Assembly (NCBI RefSeq): GCF_040100845.1
Contig: NZ_JAZHSH010000001.1
Location: 2,092,501-2,156,500, forward strand
DNA: 64,000 nt
Direction of reading: 5' to 3'
Source: Chengkuizengella sp. SCS-71B
GTDB lineage: Bacteria > Bacillota > Bacilli > Paenibacillales > KCTC-33759
The notes under the pieces were generated by a model. That model was not told the origin of the DNA. It made no database searches and was given only the letters and a program-made list of their open reading frames with translations. This document shows positions 26,520 to 36,664 of the stretch, one piece after another. The position numbers and the translations under genes were made by a program. Positions within the stretch are counted from its first letter, which is position 1. The number at the start of each line of letters is the position of its first letter.

Positions 26520-27101
26520 GTGTATAGATATAGATTAAATACAATCATATTAAGTATTTGTTTTTTATCCATCATATCTGCATGTAGTTTTTCAAGCGAA
26601 AAACCGAATGATCTAAATATTGAAGTCGAAAATTTTACTTATACGAATCAAGAAAATGTCCCTTTTGGTTTATCTGATTTAGAAAATAAGGTTTGGATAG
26701 CTGATTTTATTTTTACAAACTGTACTACAGTATGTCCAGGCATGACATACAATATGGTTCAGCTACAATCAAAAATGAAAGAAGCGGGTGTAGATGCAGA
26801 GATAGTATCTTTTAGTGTGGACCCAAGTATTGATACACCTGAGGTTTTAATGGAATACGTAAGTAAATTCGGAGCAGATTTCTCCAACTGGCATCTTTTA
26901 ACTGGATATTCGGATGAGATCATCCAAAAGTTTGCGAAAAACTCATTTCTAACCATTGTGCAGAAAGATGAAAATTCTGACCAAGTCATTCATGGAACTG
27001 CATTTTATTTGATTGATCAGAAGGGGATAATCTTGACGAAATATGATGGAAATAATCCTGATTTTGATCAAATTATTAAAGATATTAAGTCGTTAGAATA
27101 A
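26520..27101 (+). CDS. SCO1/SenC copper chaperone
   Basis: A 193-residue thioredoxin-fold lipoprotein. Lipobox IISAC near 22, copper ligands C68-x3-C72 in NCTTVCPG and H158 in VIHGTAFY, and SVDPSIDTPEVL as in Sco/YpmQ. It delivers copper to the CuA site of cytochrome oxidase or acts in thiol redox. GTG start 5 nt after AGGAGGGG; gap of 15 bp from the YtkA-like gene, so one operon. Confidence 0.92.
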   Translation: MYRYRLNTIILSICFLSIISACSFSSEKPNDLNIEVENFTYTNQENVPFGLSDLENKVWIADFIFTNCTTVCPGMTYNMVQLQSKMKEAGVDAEIVSFSVDPSIDTPEVLMEYVSKFGADFSNWHLLTGYSDEIIQKFAKNSFLTIVQKDENSDQVIHGTAFYLIDQKGIILTKYDGNNPDFDQIIKDIKSLE

Positions 27102-27115
27102 AAATTTTTTTTGTA

Positions 27116-27149
27116 GCCCAGAAGCTAAATAACTTTTGGGCTATTTATC
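27116..27149 (+). terminator. terminator after sco
   Basis: A 10-bp stem AGCCCAGAAG with CTTTTGGGCT (one G-U), loop of 8, weak T-rich tail. Confidence 0.65.
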
Positions 27150-27228
27150 ATTTCAAGAAGTTCTTTTTCATACATTGGATATATACGATAGATTGTCCAT
27201 GTGAATAAAGTAAATTGGGGGCGGTATT

Positions 27229-29454
27229 ATGTCTTTATTGGATGAAAAAGAAGGACAAGTCACAATACAAATCTCTGGCATGACATGTGGTAATTGTGCT
27301 GCTAGAATTGAGAAATCATTGGGTAAAATCGAGTCCATTCACGAAGCAAAAGTGAATCTGGCGATAGAGCGAGCTTCAGTACGATTTAATCAAAGAAAAA
27401 TAAGTATAGATCAAATCATTCATAGAATTGAAAAGTTAGGATTTGGTGCAAATATTTATAAAGATATATTAAAGAAACAGATAGATTTCCGTAAAATAGA
27501 GTATAGAAGTTTACGGAACAGGTTTGTTATATCAGCCGTATTAACTATGCCTTTATTATGGACTATGTTTACACACTTTTCTTTTACATCTAGTATTTGG
27601 GTTCCAGAGTTGTTCATGAATTCTTGGTTTCAATTAATGTTGGCAACTCCAGTTCAATTTGTGATCGGTATGCCATTTTACTTTAGTGCGTATCATGCAG
27701 TCAAAAATAGAAGTGCGAATATGGATGTGTTAGTTGTGCTAGGTACTTCTTCTGCTTATTTTTACAGTCATTATTTATCCCTGACTTCTATATCTTCCTC
27801 AGTAACAAATCACAATGTACCTCTTTATTTTGAGACAAGCTCTATGATCATAACCGTTGTATTATTAGGTAAATTATTAGAATTGAAAGCGAGAAGTAAA
27901 ACGCTTCAAGTTGTTCATCGATTACAGGACATTGGAATGAAGGAAACGACGATTATTAGAGATAACATTTCCATGTCTGTTCCAGCTGAAATGATTCAGG
28001 TGGGAGATATAATGATTATTCATGCTGGAGAACACATTCCTGTTGATGGAAAAATTCTTGAAGGAAATTCAGCCATTGATGAATCTATGATCACTGGAGA
28101 ATCAATTCCAATTGAAAAGAAACAAGGAGACTTTACAATTAGTGGCTCAATCAATATGAATGGATTACTTAAGATTGTTGCTACAAGAACTGGCGAACGA
28201 TCTACGATAGCACAAATGAATAAGTTCATTGAGGAAGCACAGGTCTCCAAACCACCAATTCAACGCTTAGCAGATCGATTTGCTGGAATATTTGTCCCCG
28301 TTATTGTTAGTTTATCCTTATTCACTTTTTTCACTTGGTATTATGTAATAAGTTCTGGAGATTTTGCGTTATCTTTAGAACATGCAATTGCAGTGATGGT
28401 TATTGCATGTCCTTGCGCAATAGGTTTAGCAACACCCACATCCATTATGGTTGCTACTGGAAGAGCTGCAGAGAATGGAATATTATTTAAAGAGGGGAGT
28501 CACATTGAAGCTTTAAATCATGGTAGTGTTATTTTTCTTGATAAAACAGGAACTATAACCGAAGGGAAGCCCTCAGTCACTAAAGTTATTAGTATAAATG
28601 TTCCTGAATTATATTTACTGCGAATGGCTGCAGCAGTAGAAACTTATTCTGAACATCCTATGGCTAAAGCTATAGTGAAAGAAGCAAAAAATAAAAGATT
28701 AATTTTACCTGATTCGCACTCTATCATTACTTTTCCAGGTTATGGTATAAGTGGAAGTGTTCAAGGTTCTGATGTGATCATTGGTACTAAGCAGTTGTTA
28801 GAAAATCAAGGTGTACCTATTGATATAAACAATAGAAGGGTACAACAGCTGCAAGAGCAGGGGAAAAGTGTATTATTTGTATCTATTCAAAAAAAGTTTG
28901 CAGGTATGATATATGTTGCTGATACTATAAAACAAAATTCGATTGAAGCTATTCATTTATTAAAACAATTTCGGTTTAAGCTTGTAATGGTAACAGGTGA
29001 TCATGATTATACATCCAAAGCGATTGCCAAAGAAGTTGGGATTAAACATATTTATTCAAAAGCTTTACCAAAGGATAAAGGTGACTTAGTTAGGCAATGG
29101 CAGCAAAAAGGAGAAAATGTTGTATTTGTGGGGGATGGTATGAACGACGCTCCTGCTTTAGCAGCAGCAAATATTGGAATTGCGATGGGAACTGGAACAG
29201 ACTTAACGAATGCAGCAGCTGACGTAAATTTAATGAAAAATGATTTGTTAGATGTTTCAAAAGCAATAAAATTAAGTAGTAACACGATGAGAAATATTAA
29301 ACAAAATTTGAGCTTCGCACTCCTTTATAATTTAATAGCTATTCCTTTTGCAATAATGGGATTATTAGAACCTTGGATGGCTGGAGCAGCAATGGCACTA
29401 AGTTCAGTTTCAGTAGTAAGTAATTCTCTTAGGTTACAAAAGTTAAAATTATGA
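27229..29454 (+). CDS. copA: copper-exporting P1B-type ATPase
   Basis: A 741-residue heavy-metal ATPase. One N-terminal metal-binding domain with GMTCGNC (C20, C23), where CopA often has two. Membrane ion site C394-P-C396, phosphorylation site D438 in DKTGT, TGES in the actuator domain, an HP motif in SEHPMAKAI and GDGMNDAPAL. CPC and the later membrane residues fit Cu(I) export. It lies downstream of ycnK and sco behind its own GGGGCGG ribosome site. Confidence 0.94.
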   Translation: MSLLDEKEGQVTIQISGMTCGNCAARIEKSLGKIESIHEAKVNLAIERASVRFNQRKISIDQIIHRIEKLGFGANIYKDILKKQIDFRKIEYRSLRNRFVISAVLTMPLLWTMFTHFSFTSSIWVPELFMNSWFQLMLATPVQFVIGMPFYFSAYHAVKNRSANMDVLVVLGTSSAYFYSHYLSLTSISSSVTNHNVPLYFETSSMIITVVLLGKLLELKARSKTLQVVHRLQDIGMKETTIIRDNISMSVPAEMIQVGDIMIIHAGEHIPVDGKILEGNSAIDESMITGESIPIEKKQGDFTISGSINMNGLLKIVATRTGERSTIAQMNKFIEEAQVSKPPIQRLADRFAGIFVPVIVSLSLFTFFTWYYVISSGDFALSLEHAIAVMVIACPCAIGLATPTSIMVATGRAAENGILFKEGSHIEALNHGSVIFLDKTGTITEGKPSVTKVISINVPELYLLRMAAAVETYSEHPMAKAIVKEAKNKRLILPDSHSIITFPGYGISGSVQGSDVIIGTKQLLENQGVPIDINNRRVQQLQEQGKSVLFVSIQKKFAGMIYVADTIKQNSIEAIHLLKQFRFKLVMVTGDHDYTSKAIAKEVGIKHIYSKALPKDKGDLVRQWQQKGENVVFVGDGMNDAPALAAANIGIAMGTGTDLTNAAADVNLMKNDLLDVSKAIKLSSNTMRNIKQNLSFALLYNLIAIPFAIMGLLEPWMAGAAMALSSVSVVSNSLRLQKLKL

Positions 29455-29586
29455 AAATAAAATATTTTGATGTATCAATCAGCTAGAAGATAACTGGTGT
29501 AGGTATAAAAATTCCTATGCTCACATGAACATAGGATATGGAGTGGAGAGATATTAATTTTTTATCTAAGGAGTATAGAGAATTAC

Positions 29587-30096
29587 TTATTTTTCTATAT
29601 ATGAAGTATCTACAGTACGGTTTCTTTTAAATAAATTTCTAACAAATGGTATTACGTAATAATCTAGACCTATTTTACCAGCATTTGCTCCTGCTACTAG
29701 AATAAATATTGTTAAAATAACCATCTGCGGGTTTGTACTTGTTGTACCAGATAATAAGAATGCAAAGTTCATAATGATTCCCATTAGAGCTGCAAAGGTA
29801 GTAAAAATACCAAGAAGTAATGCTAAACCTACTAAAAATTCACCCCATGCTACGAGAAAATTGAATAGTTCAACATTGGGAATTGCAAAACCTTCTAGGA
29901 AGTTTGCCCACCATGTTTGTACAGCAGGATGTTCGCCAGTTGCTTTACCAACAGCTCCTTTTAAATATCCAGAAGCATCAAAATCTCCATTGATTTTACT
30001 CCAACCTGCAGTTAACCATTCCCAGCCTAAGTATAATCTGAAAAATAAAAACACGATAGAAGCATAAATATTGTTTCTTAAAAACTTAACAAACAT
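29587..30096 (-). CDS. DoxX family membrane protein
   Basis: A 169-residue, four-helix DoxX/DoxD-type protein with WLTAGWSKI near the first helix, WGEFLVGLALLLG and a late LTIFILVAGANAGKIGLDYY. Start 30096 is preferred because AAGGAGC lies just upstream; the frame extends 15 codons further. DoxX proteins link quinones to thiol or sulfur redox, though the specific role is often unknown. Convergent with copA. Confidence 0.85.
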   Translation of the reverse strand: MFVKFLRNNIYASIVFLFFRLYLGWEWLTAGWSKINGDFDASGYLKGAVGKATGEHPAVQTWWANFLEGFAIPNVELFNFLVAWGEFLVGLALLLGIFTTFAALMGIIMNFAFLLSGTTSTNPQMVILTIFILVAGANAGKIGLDYYVIPFVRNLFKRNRTVDTSYIEK

Positions 30097-30269
30097 TTTA
30101 CTCAGCTCCTTAAGAGTTTTTTGCATTTCTAACCTTTTCATGTGGTAAATATATTTAATTTATATTCATATTTTAAAACGATTGATCTTTAATTAATGTG
30201 AAAAACATCACAATTTAAACTTAAAATGTTACAAAATGTTGAATAAATTTCATATTATAACCAAAAAAT

Positions 30270-30397
30270 AGGCTGGGACAAAACCCAATTAAAATGAATA
30301 AATCGCATGAAATCAATTTAATAATCCTTGATTTCATGCGATTTTATTTATGGGTATTATGCAAAAATCAGTTAGTTTTCAACTTATGTCCCAGCCT
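30270..30397. repeat. GGCTGGGACA element, copy 1
   Basis: 128 bp with ends AGGCTGGGACAAAA and TTATGTCCCAGCCT and an inner perfect 16-bp stem (AATCGCATGAAATCA type, 30300-30345). A second copy in the opposite orientation is at 42517-42645. The inverted ends could act as bidirectional terminators after the neighbouring genes. Confidence 0.88.
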
Positions 30398-30441
30398 CTT
30401 AAATTTTAAATCCTCTAATTATAAGTGTTTGAGAATATGAG

Positions 30442-30765
30442 TTACCTTTTTTTATTTTGTAATGGAGAAGCTTCTATTTCTTGAACTTCAAGTGCATCTT
30501 CTTTTGTTTGAGTTAATTGCTGTTGCATATATTGTATTTGCTGTTCTTGAGACTTGTTTGCTTGAAAATCTAGATTTGTTTGTACCTTTTTTAAATTTGT
30601 CAATGCATAATCCAACCGATCTTCAGATCTTTTGATATCCTGTGGACTTGCAGTTGCTTTGGACTTTAATACATCTTGTTGTGATTTTTGCAGCAAAGTA
30701 ATTGCATCATCTGCTCTCTCTACAGCATTTTGTAAGTTTTGTTGATGCTGACTCTTTTCAGCCAT
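30442..30765 (-). CDS. small coiled-coil hypothetical protein
   Basis: A 107-residue hydrophilic, mostly helical protein rich in Q, K, E and A with no Cys and no membrane segment. Heptad-like spacing over about 10-90 suggests a coiled coil. Start set at 30765, 7 nt after AAGGAGG. Not recognised; size and composition resemble small spore or stress proteins of bacilli, but that is only an impression. Confidence 0.6.
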   Translation of the reverse strand: MAEKSQHQQNLQNAVERADDAITLLQKSQQDVLKSKATASPQDIKRSEDRLDYALTNLKKVQTNLDFQANKSQEQQIQYMQQQLTQTKEDALEVQEIEASPLQNKKR

Positions 30766-31096
30766 AGTCATACCTCCTTCTTGAATAAGAAACAATATAA
30801 ACTTCATTTAGTATGTGATAATTTTAAAACAAACATTCGGTATATTTACTTTCTTGATTTGTAAGGAATATTGTTTTGCTGTACTGCAAACCTTAATAAG
30901 GTATGATCAAGAATTTGCTACTGTTGGAACAACAAATATGGATTAGAGAAGTTTTAAATTTTGAAGTAATAATAAAGTTTCAATAGATGAATCGAATAGG
31001 CTTTTGAGACGTCTTTTAGAGTTCATAGGTAGATGATTTTCTTCTAACTAATGTTATAATATATAATCATGTACATACATAGGAGATGAGTGAACT

Positions 31097-31906
31097 TTGA
31101 AAAAGCTTGAGGGGAAGAAGATTGCAATAGCTGGTGAAAGAAAAGCGGATGAAATCAGCAAACTTATTGAAAATTTCGGAGGTACCCCATTGATACGTCC
31201 TGCTCAAGGTACAGTTTTCCTTGATGATTCTAATGTAAAAGCGTCATTACATCGATTGCTGCATGAAAAATGTGATTGGATTATTTTTACAACAGGAATT
31301 GGAACGGATAAATTACATAAGCTAGCTAAAGAAACAGGGAATGAAGATCAATTTATACATGCTTTAAAGCAAGCGAAAATTGCTGCAAGAGGATATAAAA
31401 CAGTGAATGTTCTAAAAAAACTGGGAATACAACCAACCATAAGAGATGATGATGGGACAACATTGGGACTTACTCGAATGTTCGAACCTTATCACTTAGA
31501 AGGAAAACATATAGCACTACAGCTTTATGGTGCTCCTGCACCAAAAATGATTGATTGGTTAGAAAAATCAGGTGCTAATTATTTTGAAATATTACCTTAT
31601 AGACATATACCGCCTGCTGATGAAAAAATGGAACAAATTGTTTCTGAAATTTTGAATGGTGAAGTGGATGTGGTTGCTTTTACTAGTGGACCTCAAATTC
31701 GATTTATGGTTGAATATGCTGACAAAAATCAGAAGCGGTCAGAATTCATTCATGCCTTAAATGAGAAAGTATTGGTATTATCTGTTGGAAAAGTGACTGA
31801 AGCTGCTATAAGGGAAGAGGGAGTTAGTAGAGTTGTAACTCCTGAAGTAGAAAGAATGGGAAGCATGATAGTTACATTAGCGGAATACTTTGAAAAAAAT
31901 AAATAA
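31097..31906 (+). CDS. uroporphyrinogen-III synthase family protein
   Basis: A 269-residue HemD-fold protein: two Rossmann-like halves with KKLEGKKIAIAGERKADEISKLIENFGG at the start, TTGIGTDKLHK, and AFTSGPQIRFMVEYA then SVGKVTEAAIREEG in the second half. HemD closes the tetrapyrrole ring for haem, sirohaem and B12. It is outside a hem operon here and may serve sirohaem for nitrite reduction, or be a paralog with another role. TTG start after AGGAGATGAG. Confidence 0.78.
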   Translation: MKKLEGKKIAIAGERKADEISKLIENFGGTPLIRPAQGTVFLDDSNVKASLHRLLHEKCDWIIFTTGIGTDKLHKLAKETGNEDQFIHALKQAKIAARGYKTVNVLKKLGIQPTIRDDDGTTLGLTRMFEPYHLEGKHIALQLYGAPAPKMIDWLEKSGANYFEILPYRHIPPADEKMEQIVSEILNGEVDVVAFTSGPQIRFMVEYADKNQKRSEFIHALNEKVLVLSVGKVTEAAIREEGVSRVVTPEVERMGSMIVTLAEYFEKNK

Positions 31907-31921
31907 TCAGAGGTGTATCAA

Positions 31922-33100
31922 ATGCATAAATATTTTGATGAAACTATTGATCGCAATCAAACGTTTTCATATAAATGGGATGAAAGAAAGAAGCTTTTTG
32001 ACAGCGAAGAAGTATTACCCATGTGGGTAGCAGACATGGATTTTCGGTCGCCTAAACCTGTAGTGGATGCATTAATTAATAGAGCAGAACATGGTGTTTA
32101 CGGATACTCATCCTCTCCTAATTCTTATGATGAAGCCGTTATAAGTTGGTTTGAACAAAGGCATGATTGGAAAATCGAAAAAGAATGGTTATCTTATTCT
32201 CCTGGAGTAATGCCTACAATTGGATTCTTGATTGCTTGTTTAACTGAACCAGGGGATAAAGTAGTTTTACAATCTCCTGTATACTATCCTTTTTTTGATG
32301 TTATAAAAAGAAGTGGGAGGGAAATTGTTGACAATGCCCTTGTTTTAGATGATGATACCTATCGAATGGATTTAGATAAATTAGAAACCCAACTAGATTC
32401 TTCTGTAAAAATGTTGTTACTATGTAGTCCGCACAACCCAGTAGGTAGAGTATGGACCAAAGATGAGTTGACACGTTTAGGGGAGATCTGCATAAAACAC
32501 AACATTATTATAGTTTCTGATGAAATTCATGCAGATTTAGTGTTTAAACAAAGTAAACATATCCCACTAGCTTCCATTAGTGAAGAGTTAGCTCAACAAA
32601 CCATAACTTGCATAGCACCTAGTAAGACGTTTAATATTGCAGGTTTGCAAGCTTCAAGCGTAGTTATTTCAAATGCTGATATAAGGATTAAATTTAGAAA
32701 GGAAATCAGCAAGTACTCTTTAAATATGATGAATACTTTCGGAAGGGTAGCTGCAGAAGTTTCATATAGACAAGGTGGCGAGTGGTTAGAACATTGTTTA
32801 GAATACATATACGATAACAATCAGTATGTAAAACAATATGTAGAAACAAATATGCCATTAATTAAAGTCATCCAGTCTGAAGGAACATATCTTGTTTGGC
32901 TAGATTGCAGAGATTTGAAAATGAATGGGCAACAATTACGAGAGTTTATGTTGAAAGAAGCTAAAGTAGCATTAAGTGATGGATTCATTTTTGGCGAAAA
33001 TGGAGATGGCTTTACGAGAATGAATATAGGATGCCCTAGAGAAGTTTTAGTAGAAGGACTTGAGAGGATTAAATCAGCATATATCAAAACCTTTGAATAA
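31922..33100 (+). CDS. MalY/PatB-type PLP C-S lyase
   Basis: A 392-residue fold-type I PLP enzyme. The start DETIDRNQTFSYKWDE, LPMWVADMDF, CSPHNPVGRVW, SDEIHADL and the lysine motif SKTFNIAGLQ are those of MalY/PatB cystathionine beta-lyases. It cleaves cystathionine or cysteine conjugates to give homocysteine or thiol, pyruvate and ammonia. ATG 31922 preferred over GTG 31913. It begins 15 bp after the HemD-like gene, probably cotranscribed. Confidence 0.9.
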   Translation: MHKYFDETIDRNQTFSYKWDERKKLFDSEEVLPMWVADMDFRSPKPVVDALINRAEHGVYGYSSSPNSYDEAVISWFEQRHDWKIEKEWLSYSPGVMPTIGFLIACLTEPGDKVVLQSPVYYPFFDVIKRSGREIVDNALVLDDDTYRMDLDKLETQLDSSVKMLLLCSPHNPVGRVWTKDELTRLGEICIKHNIIIVSDEIHADLVFKQSKHIPLASISEELAQQTITCIAPSKTFNIAGLQASSVVISNADIRIKFRKEISKYSLNMMNTFGRVAAEVSYRQGGEWLEHCLEYIYDNNQYVKQYVETNMPLIKVIQSEGTYLVWLDCRDLKMNGQQLREFMLKEAKVALSDGFIFGENGDGFTRMNIGCPREVLVEGLERIKSAYIKTFE

Positions 33101-33172
33101 CATAAGAATTAAACCCGTATAAGAGCTTTAGTTCTAAAGTTTATATGAATATAGAGAAAGGATGATGATATT

Positions 33173-33856
33173 ATGAAAGTCACTTTTTATGGACATTCAT
33201 GTTTTCTAGTAGAAGGTAATAATAAAAGAATCTTAATTGATCCTTTTTTAAAAGGGAATTCACAGACGTCAGCTTCTCCAGAAGATTTTAACGTAGATGC
33301 GATCATATTAAGTCATGGACATGAGGACCATTTTGGAGATTGTTTGCAGATTGCTTCTGAAAATCAATGCCCTATTATAGCGACATATGAATTAGCCATG
33401 TATTGCCAATCACAGGGTGCAAAAGTACATCCCATGCATATTGGTGGTGCATTTCAATTTGAAGGATTTAAGGTTAAATTAACTCAAGCATTCCATGGTT
33501 CTTCTGTAAATCATGGAGATCATACGATTTATACTGGAATGCCTGCTGGTATTTTATTAACCATGAATGATCATACATTTTATCATGCTGGTGATACAGG
33601 GTTGTTTGGTGATATGAAAATCATTGGTGAATTAAATGAGATTGATGTAGCCGCATTACCAATTGGTGACAACTTCACGATGGGACCTGAGGATGCTTTG
33701 ATTGCTGCAAAGTGGCTTCAGACTAATAGAGTAATTCCAATACATTATAATACCTTTCCTATCATAGAACAGGATGTAGATAGTTTTGCTCAGAATTTAG
33801 ATGAACAAGGAATCAAGTGTCATATTTTAAATAGTGGAGATAACATTGAAATATAA
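33173..33856 (+). CDS. UPF0173 metal-dependent hydrolase
   Basis: A 227-residue metallo-beta-lactamase-fold protein. It carries H48-x-H50-x-D52-H53 in SHGHEDHFGD, a later His in YHAGDTGLF and PIHYNTFP at the end. Same family as B. subtilis YtkL. Substrate unknown. GAAAGGATG ribosome site; a 13-bp stem terminator follows. Confidence 0.92.
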   Translation: MKVTFYGHSCFLVEGNNKRILIDPFLKGNSQTSASPEDFNVDAIILSHGHEDHFGDCLQIASENQCPIIATYELAMYCQSQGAKVHPMHIGGAFQFEGFKVKLTQAFHGSSVNHGDHTIYTGMPAGILLTMNDHTFYHAGDTGLFGDMKIIGELNEIDVAALPIGDNFTMGPEDALIAAKWLQTNRVIPIHYNTFPIIEQDVDSFAQNLDEQGIKCHILNSGDNIEI

Positions 33857-33861
33857 CATGC

Positions 33862-33894
33862 AAACAGCAGAGAAGAATATATTCTCTGCTGTTT
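33862..33894. terminator. bidirectional terminator
   Basis: Perfect 13-bp stem AAACAGCAGAGAA with TTCTCTGCTGTTT between convergent genes. Confidence 0.85.
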
Positions 33895-33912
33895 AAATTA
33901 TTCACTTGTTAA

Positions 33913-35316
33913 CTAATATTCTTCTTTTACTTTTTTTGTAAATAATTTTTTCAACCATGGGAAGAAACCTGTTTCTGTTTTTGAGACATTAGCTTCATTT
34001 TTTGCATTTTCAACTTCTGTTTTTAATTCTTCATTATTTTCATTTAAATCAGAACTTTGATTTGCTGTAACTTCAGGTTCATCTGTTTGTAATTGTGAAA
34101 TCTCATTGTTTAATACAGTCATCTCATCATTGTTGATTTCAAGTGTTTTTTCCTGAATCTCTGACTGTGTTTTTTCATGAACTTCAGCATTTAAAGTGAT
34201 TTTATCATTCATATTCTCCATAAGTTCTTTTAATTCGTTTATTTCTTCATCTAATCCAGATATTTGGCTGTTTTCATTTTCGAATGTCTTTTCTTGTTCT
34301 AGAGAATCGACCAGTTCTGGTTGAGCTTCAACTTCAATATTCTCACTGACTTCTTTCTGAACTGCTGATTTAATTGTTGCAATGTCATCACTATTATTAT
34401 TTATTTCTGAATCTTCTTCTTTCTTTTCTGACTCAAGTTCAAAACATTTAATGGGTTTTTCTTCCTCAGGTTCAGGACATACAGAAACAGGTTCTGGCTC
34501 TGGTTCTGGCTCTGGTTCAGGTTCAGGTTCTGGCTCTGGCTCTGGTTCAGGTTCTGGTTCAGGGACAGGTGGTTCAGGTTCTGGAACAGGTGGTTCAGGT
34601 TCTGGAACAGGTGTTGGTACTGTAACACTAGCTGGAGTTTGGGTAGGTGGGGGTACTGTTTTTACTTGTTTTTGCATTATTGTTATCGTTAAGCTGACAA
34701 CCATTTTTTCTGTAATTGATGTGAATGTTCCTTCATTTTTAGGACCGTATAGTAACGGAGTACGATTGTTAAATAAATCTCTTTCATTAATTGTTACTTG
34801 TTCAACTTCACATATTATAGGTGCGTTTATCGGTTGCCATATTGATTGATCGTACTGGGTAAGTTTACGTCCATGGAAACTTTTTGTTGCACTTTCATTG
34901 TGATCGAATATTGGGAATACATTTTCTACAGGAATTGCACAATTGAATGGAACATGCACAGTACAATGTCTAATTTTACCACAAACTCCATTATTTGAAT
35001 CGTATTCTACTGTAGAATATCGTATATTTTTACGAACAAATCCACCAAGAAATAACTTACCTGCTAATTGACAGGGAGTATTTGTATGGGTAATTTCAAT
35101 AAATTCACATTGAGTAACACAAACTTCTTTGTCAATATCTTTAATATCTAAAGCAGGGCTATCTAATTCAATTTCAGCCTCGATGTCGATTTGAACATCC
35201 AACGATCCTAGAACAACATCCCATAGAAAGGTATCTGGTTGTGCTGGTGTAGTCTGAGAAGTACAATTAGAAAATATTGGTCTCACTGTTGCGCTATCAT
35301 CATATTTATCAAACAC
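33913..35316 (-). CDS. spore-surface-like (CsxC/SPOCS-like) protein with PEP repeats
   Basis: 467 residues in three parts. The N-terminal ~215 residues form a beta-rich domain shared with the gene at 35577 (ALDIKDIDKEVC, GKLFLGGFVRKNIRYST, VPFNCAIPVENVFP, RKLTQYDQSIWQPINAP). It resembles CsxC/DUF3794-like spore proteins. Next is a Pro-Glu repeat of about 50 residues (about 225-275), then an acidic helical region and a basic end (WLKKLFTKKVKEE). GTG start after AAAGGAG. No signal peptide, as expected for a mother-cell-made spore layer protein. Function is inferred. Confidence 0.65.
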   Translation of the reverse strand: MFDKYDDSATVRPIFSNCTSQTTPAQPDTFLWDVVLGSLDVQIDIEAEIELDSPALDIKDIDKEVCVTQCEFIEITHTNTPCQLAGKLFLGGFVRKNIRYSTVEYDSNNGVCGKIRHCTVHVPFNCAIPVENVFPIFDHNESATKSFHGRKLTQYDQSIWQPINAPIICEVEQVTINERDLFNNRTPLLYGPKNEGTFTSITEKMVVSLTITIMQKQVKTVPPPTQTPASVTVPTPVPEPEPPVPEPEPPVPEPEPEPEPEPEPEPEPEPEPEPEPVSVCPEPEEEKPIKCFELESEKKEEDSEINNNSDDIATIKSAVQKEVSENIEVEAQPELVDSLEQEKTFENENSQISGLDEEINELKELMENMNDKITLNAEVHEKTQSEIQEKTLEINNDEMTVLNNEISQLQTDEPEVTANQSSDLNENNEELKTEVENAKNEANVSKTETGFFPWLKKLFTKKVKEEY

Positions 35317-35502
35317 TATATTTTACTCCTTTCTCTATAGATTTAGATATTATATTCTTCTTTATATCTTTTTGATTGGTTATTAGCCGATATATATTAA
35401 GAAACGGGCTAATTTATATTTTTTATTCTAAAAATATGTTGAAGCCTGTTTCATGGGATTTATAAACTATTTTAAATTAACATGGGTTTTATTTATTAAA
35501 AA

Positions 35503-35538
35503 AAATTCACCTCTAACTATCTAATTAAAGGTGAATTT
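35503..35538 (-). terminator. terminator of the 226-aa spore-type gene
   Basis: A 10-bp stem AAATTCACCT with AGGTGAATTT, followed on the minus strand by TTTTTTT (35496-35502). It lies between the two related genes, so each is likely transcribed alone. Confidence 0.75.
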
Positions 35539-35576
35539 ATAAATTTTAAATTATATTTGTGCATTTCATTATTTTA

Positions 35577-36257
35577 TCAACAAGTGCTAGTTTTAGATGG
35601 TAATGTGACAACTTTTTTTTGAGTTAGAGTAATGTTTAATTGGACGACCATTTTTTCTCTTAATGTACAGAAAGTACCTTCATCTTTAGGACCATAAGAT
35701 AATGGGGTACGATTTTTGAATAAATCCCTTTCGTTAATCGTAACATTGTTAATTGTACATTCTACTGGTGCATTTATAGGTTGCCATATACTTAGGTCAT
35801 ATTGAGTAAGCTTACGACCTTGAAAGCTTTTTTCTGCACTATCGTTGTGATCAAGTTGTGGGAATAATCCTTCAACAGGTACAGCACAATTAAAAGGTAC
35901 GTTTACAGTAACATGACGAATATCGCCAGATATACCTTGATCACTTACACATCCAACAGTGGAAAAACGTATATTTTTGCGAACAAACCCACCTAAAAAT
36001 AGCTTTCCAGTTAGATCACAAACTTCAGCAGGACTTGTTACATCAATAAATTCACACTGTGTGAGGCACACCTCTTTGTCAATATCTTTAATATCTAAAG
36101 CTGGTGTGTCTAAGTTGATGTCTGCTTCAATATCTAATTGAACATCTACAGTACCTAAAACACAATCTACTTTAAAGGTTTCACTTGGTGCTGGTTTAGT
36201 TGTTGAAGTACAATCAGATAGAATAGGGGTAACACTTGCACAATCCTTATCACTCAT
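35577..36257 (-). CDS. spore-surface-like (CsxC/SPOCS-like) protein
   Basis: 226 residues, essentially the N-terminal domain of the 467-residue neighbour without the PEP and acidic extension. Shared blocks include ALDIKDIDKEVC, GKLFLGGFVRKNIRFST and NAPVECTINNVTINERDLF. Cysteines are frequent and placed alike. Start at 36257 follows GAAAGGAG; an upstream in-frame ATG would include that site. The pair probably arose by duplication. Exosporium or coat location is inferred from resemblance. Confidence 0.68.
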   Translation of the reverse strand: MSDKDCASVTPILSDCTSTTKPAPSETFKVDCVLGTVDVQLDIEADINLDTPALDIKDIDKEVCLTQCEFIDVTSPAEVCDLTGKLFLGGFVRKNIRFSTVGCVSDQGISGDIRHVTVNVPFNCAVPVEGLFPQLDHNDSAEKSFQGRKLTQYDLSIWQPINAPVECTINNVTINERDLFKNRTPLSYGPKDEGTFCTLREKMVVQLNITLTQKKVVTLPSKTSTC

Positions 36258-36664
36258 TTGTTTAACTCCTTTCATTAATTTGAAGTTGAAATGTTATTTC
36301 AATAACATCATATTCTGATTTTTGTATTTTGTTTGGACATTTGCACTATTTTTTTAAGAAAAGGCTCCTGTGTATTTTTAAGAATAAATATTGAAATAAA
36401 ATTCATGTTGATCTCTTTATTAAAGTATTCACACTTGTAGTATATTTGTGAATTTATTAATTTGATTGGGTATGAGCCCATAATTAAAAAAATATTCAAA
36501 TACCTACCTTTAGTTCATCTTCATTTCATATATAATTAATTTTATTCTTTTGCGGTATTTAAAACATCATTTGATCTGGCTAATGGTGGTTAGAGATGAT
36601 TGATTAGAGAATGAAATCTTGTTAAGATATAACTAAGTTTGTTTAATGACTGGAGGAAGAGGAT

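Noticed and set aside
34382-34849. Plus-strand frame with a long Gly-Ser repeat
   Set aside because: It is the antisense reading of the Pro-Glu repeat of the spore-type protein; no ribosome site and no independent support.
36308-36499. 63-codon minus-strand frame upstream of the spore-type gene
   Set aside because: No ribosome site, low-complexity AT-driven composition and no resemblance to a known small protein.
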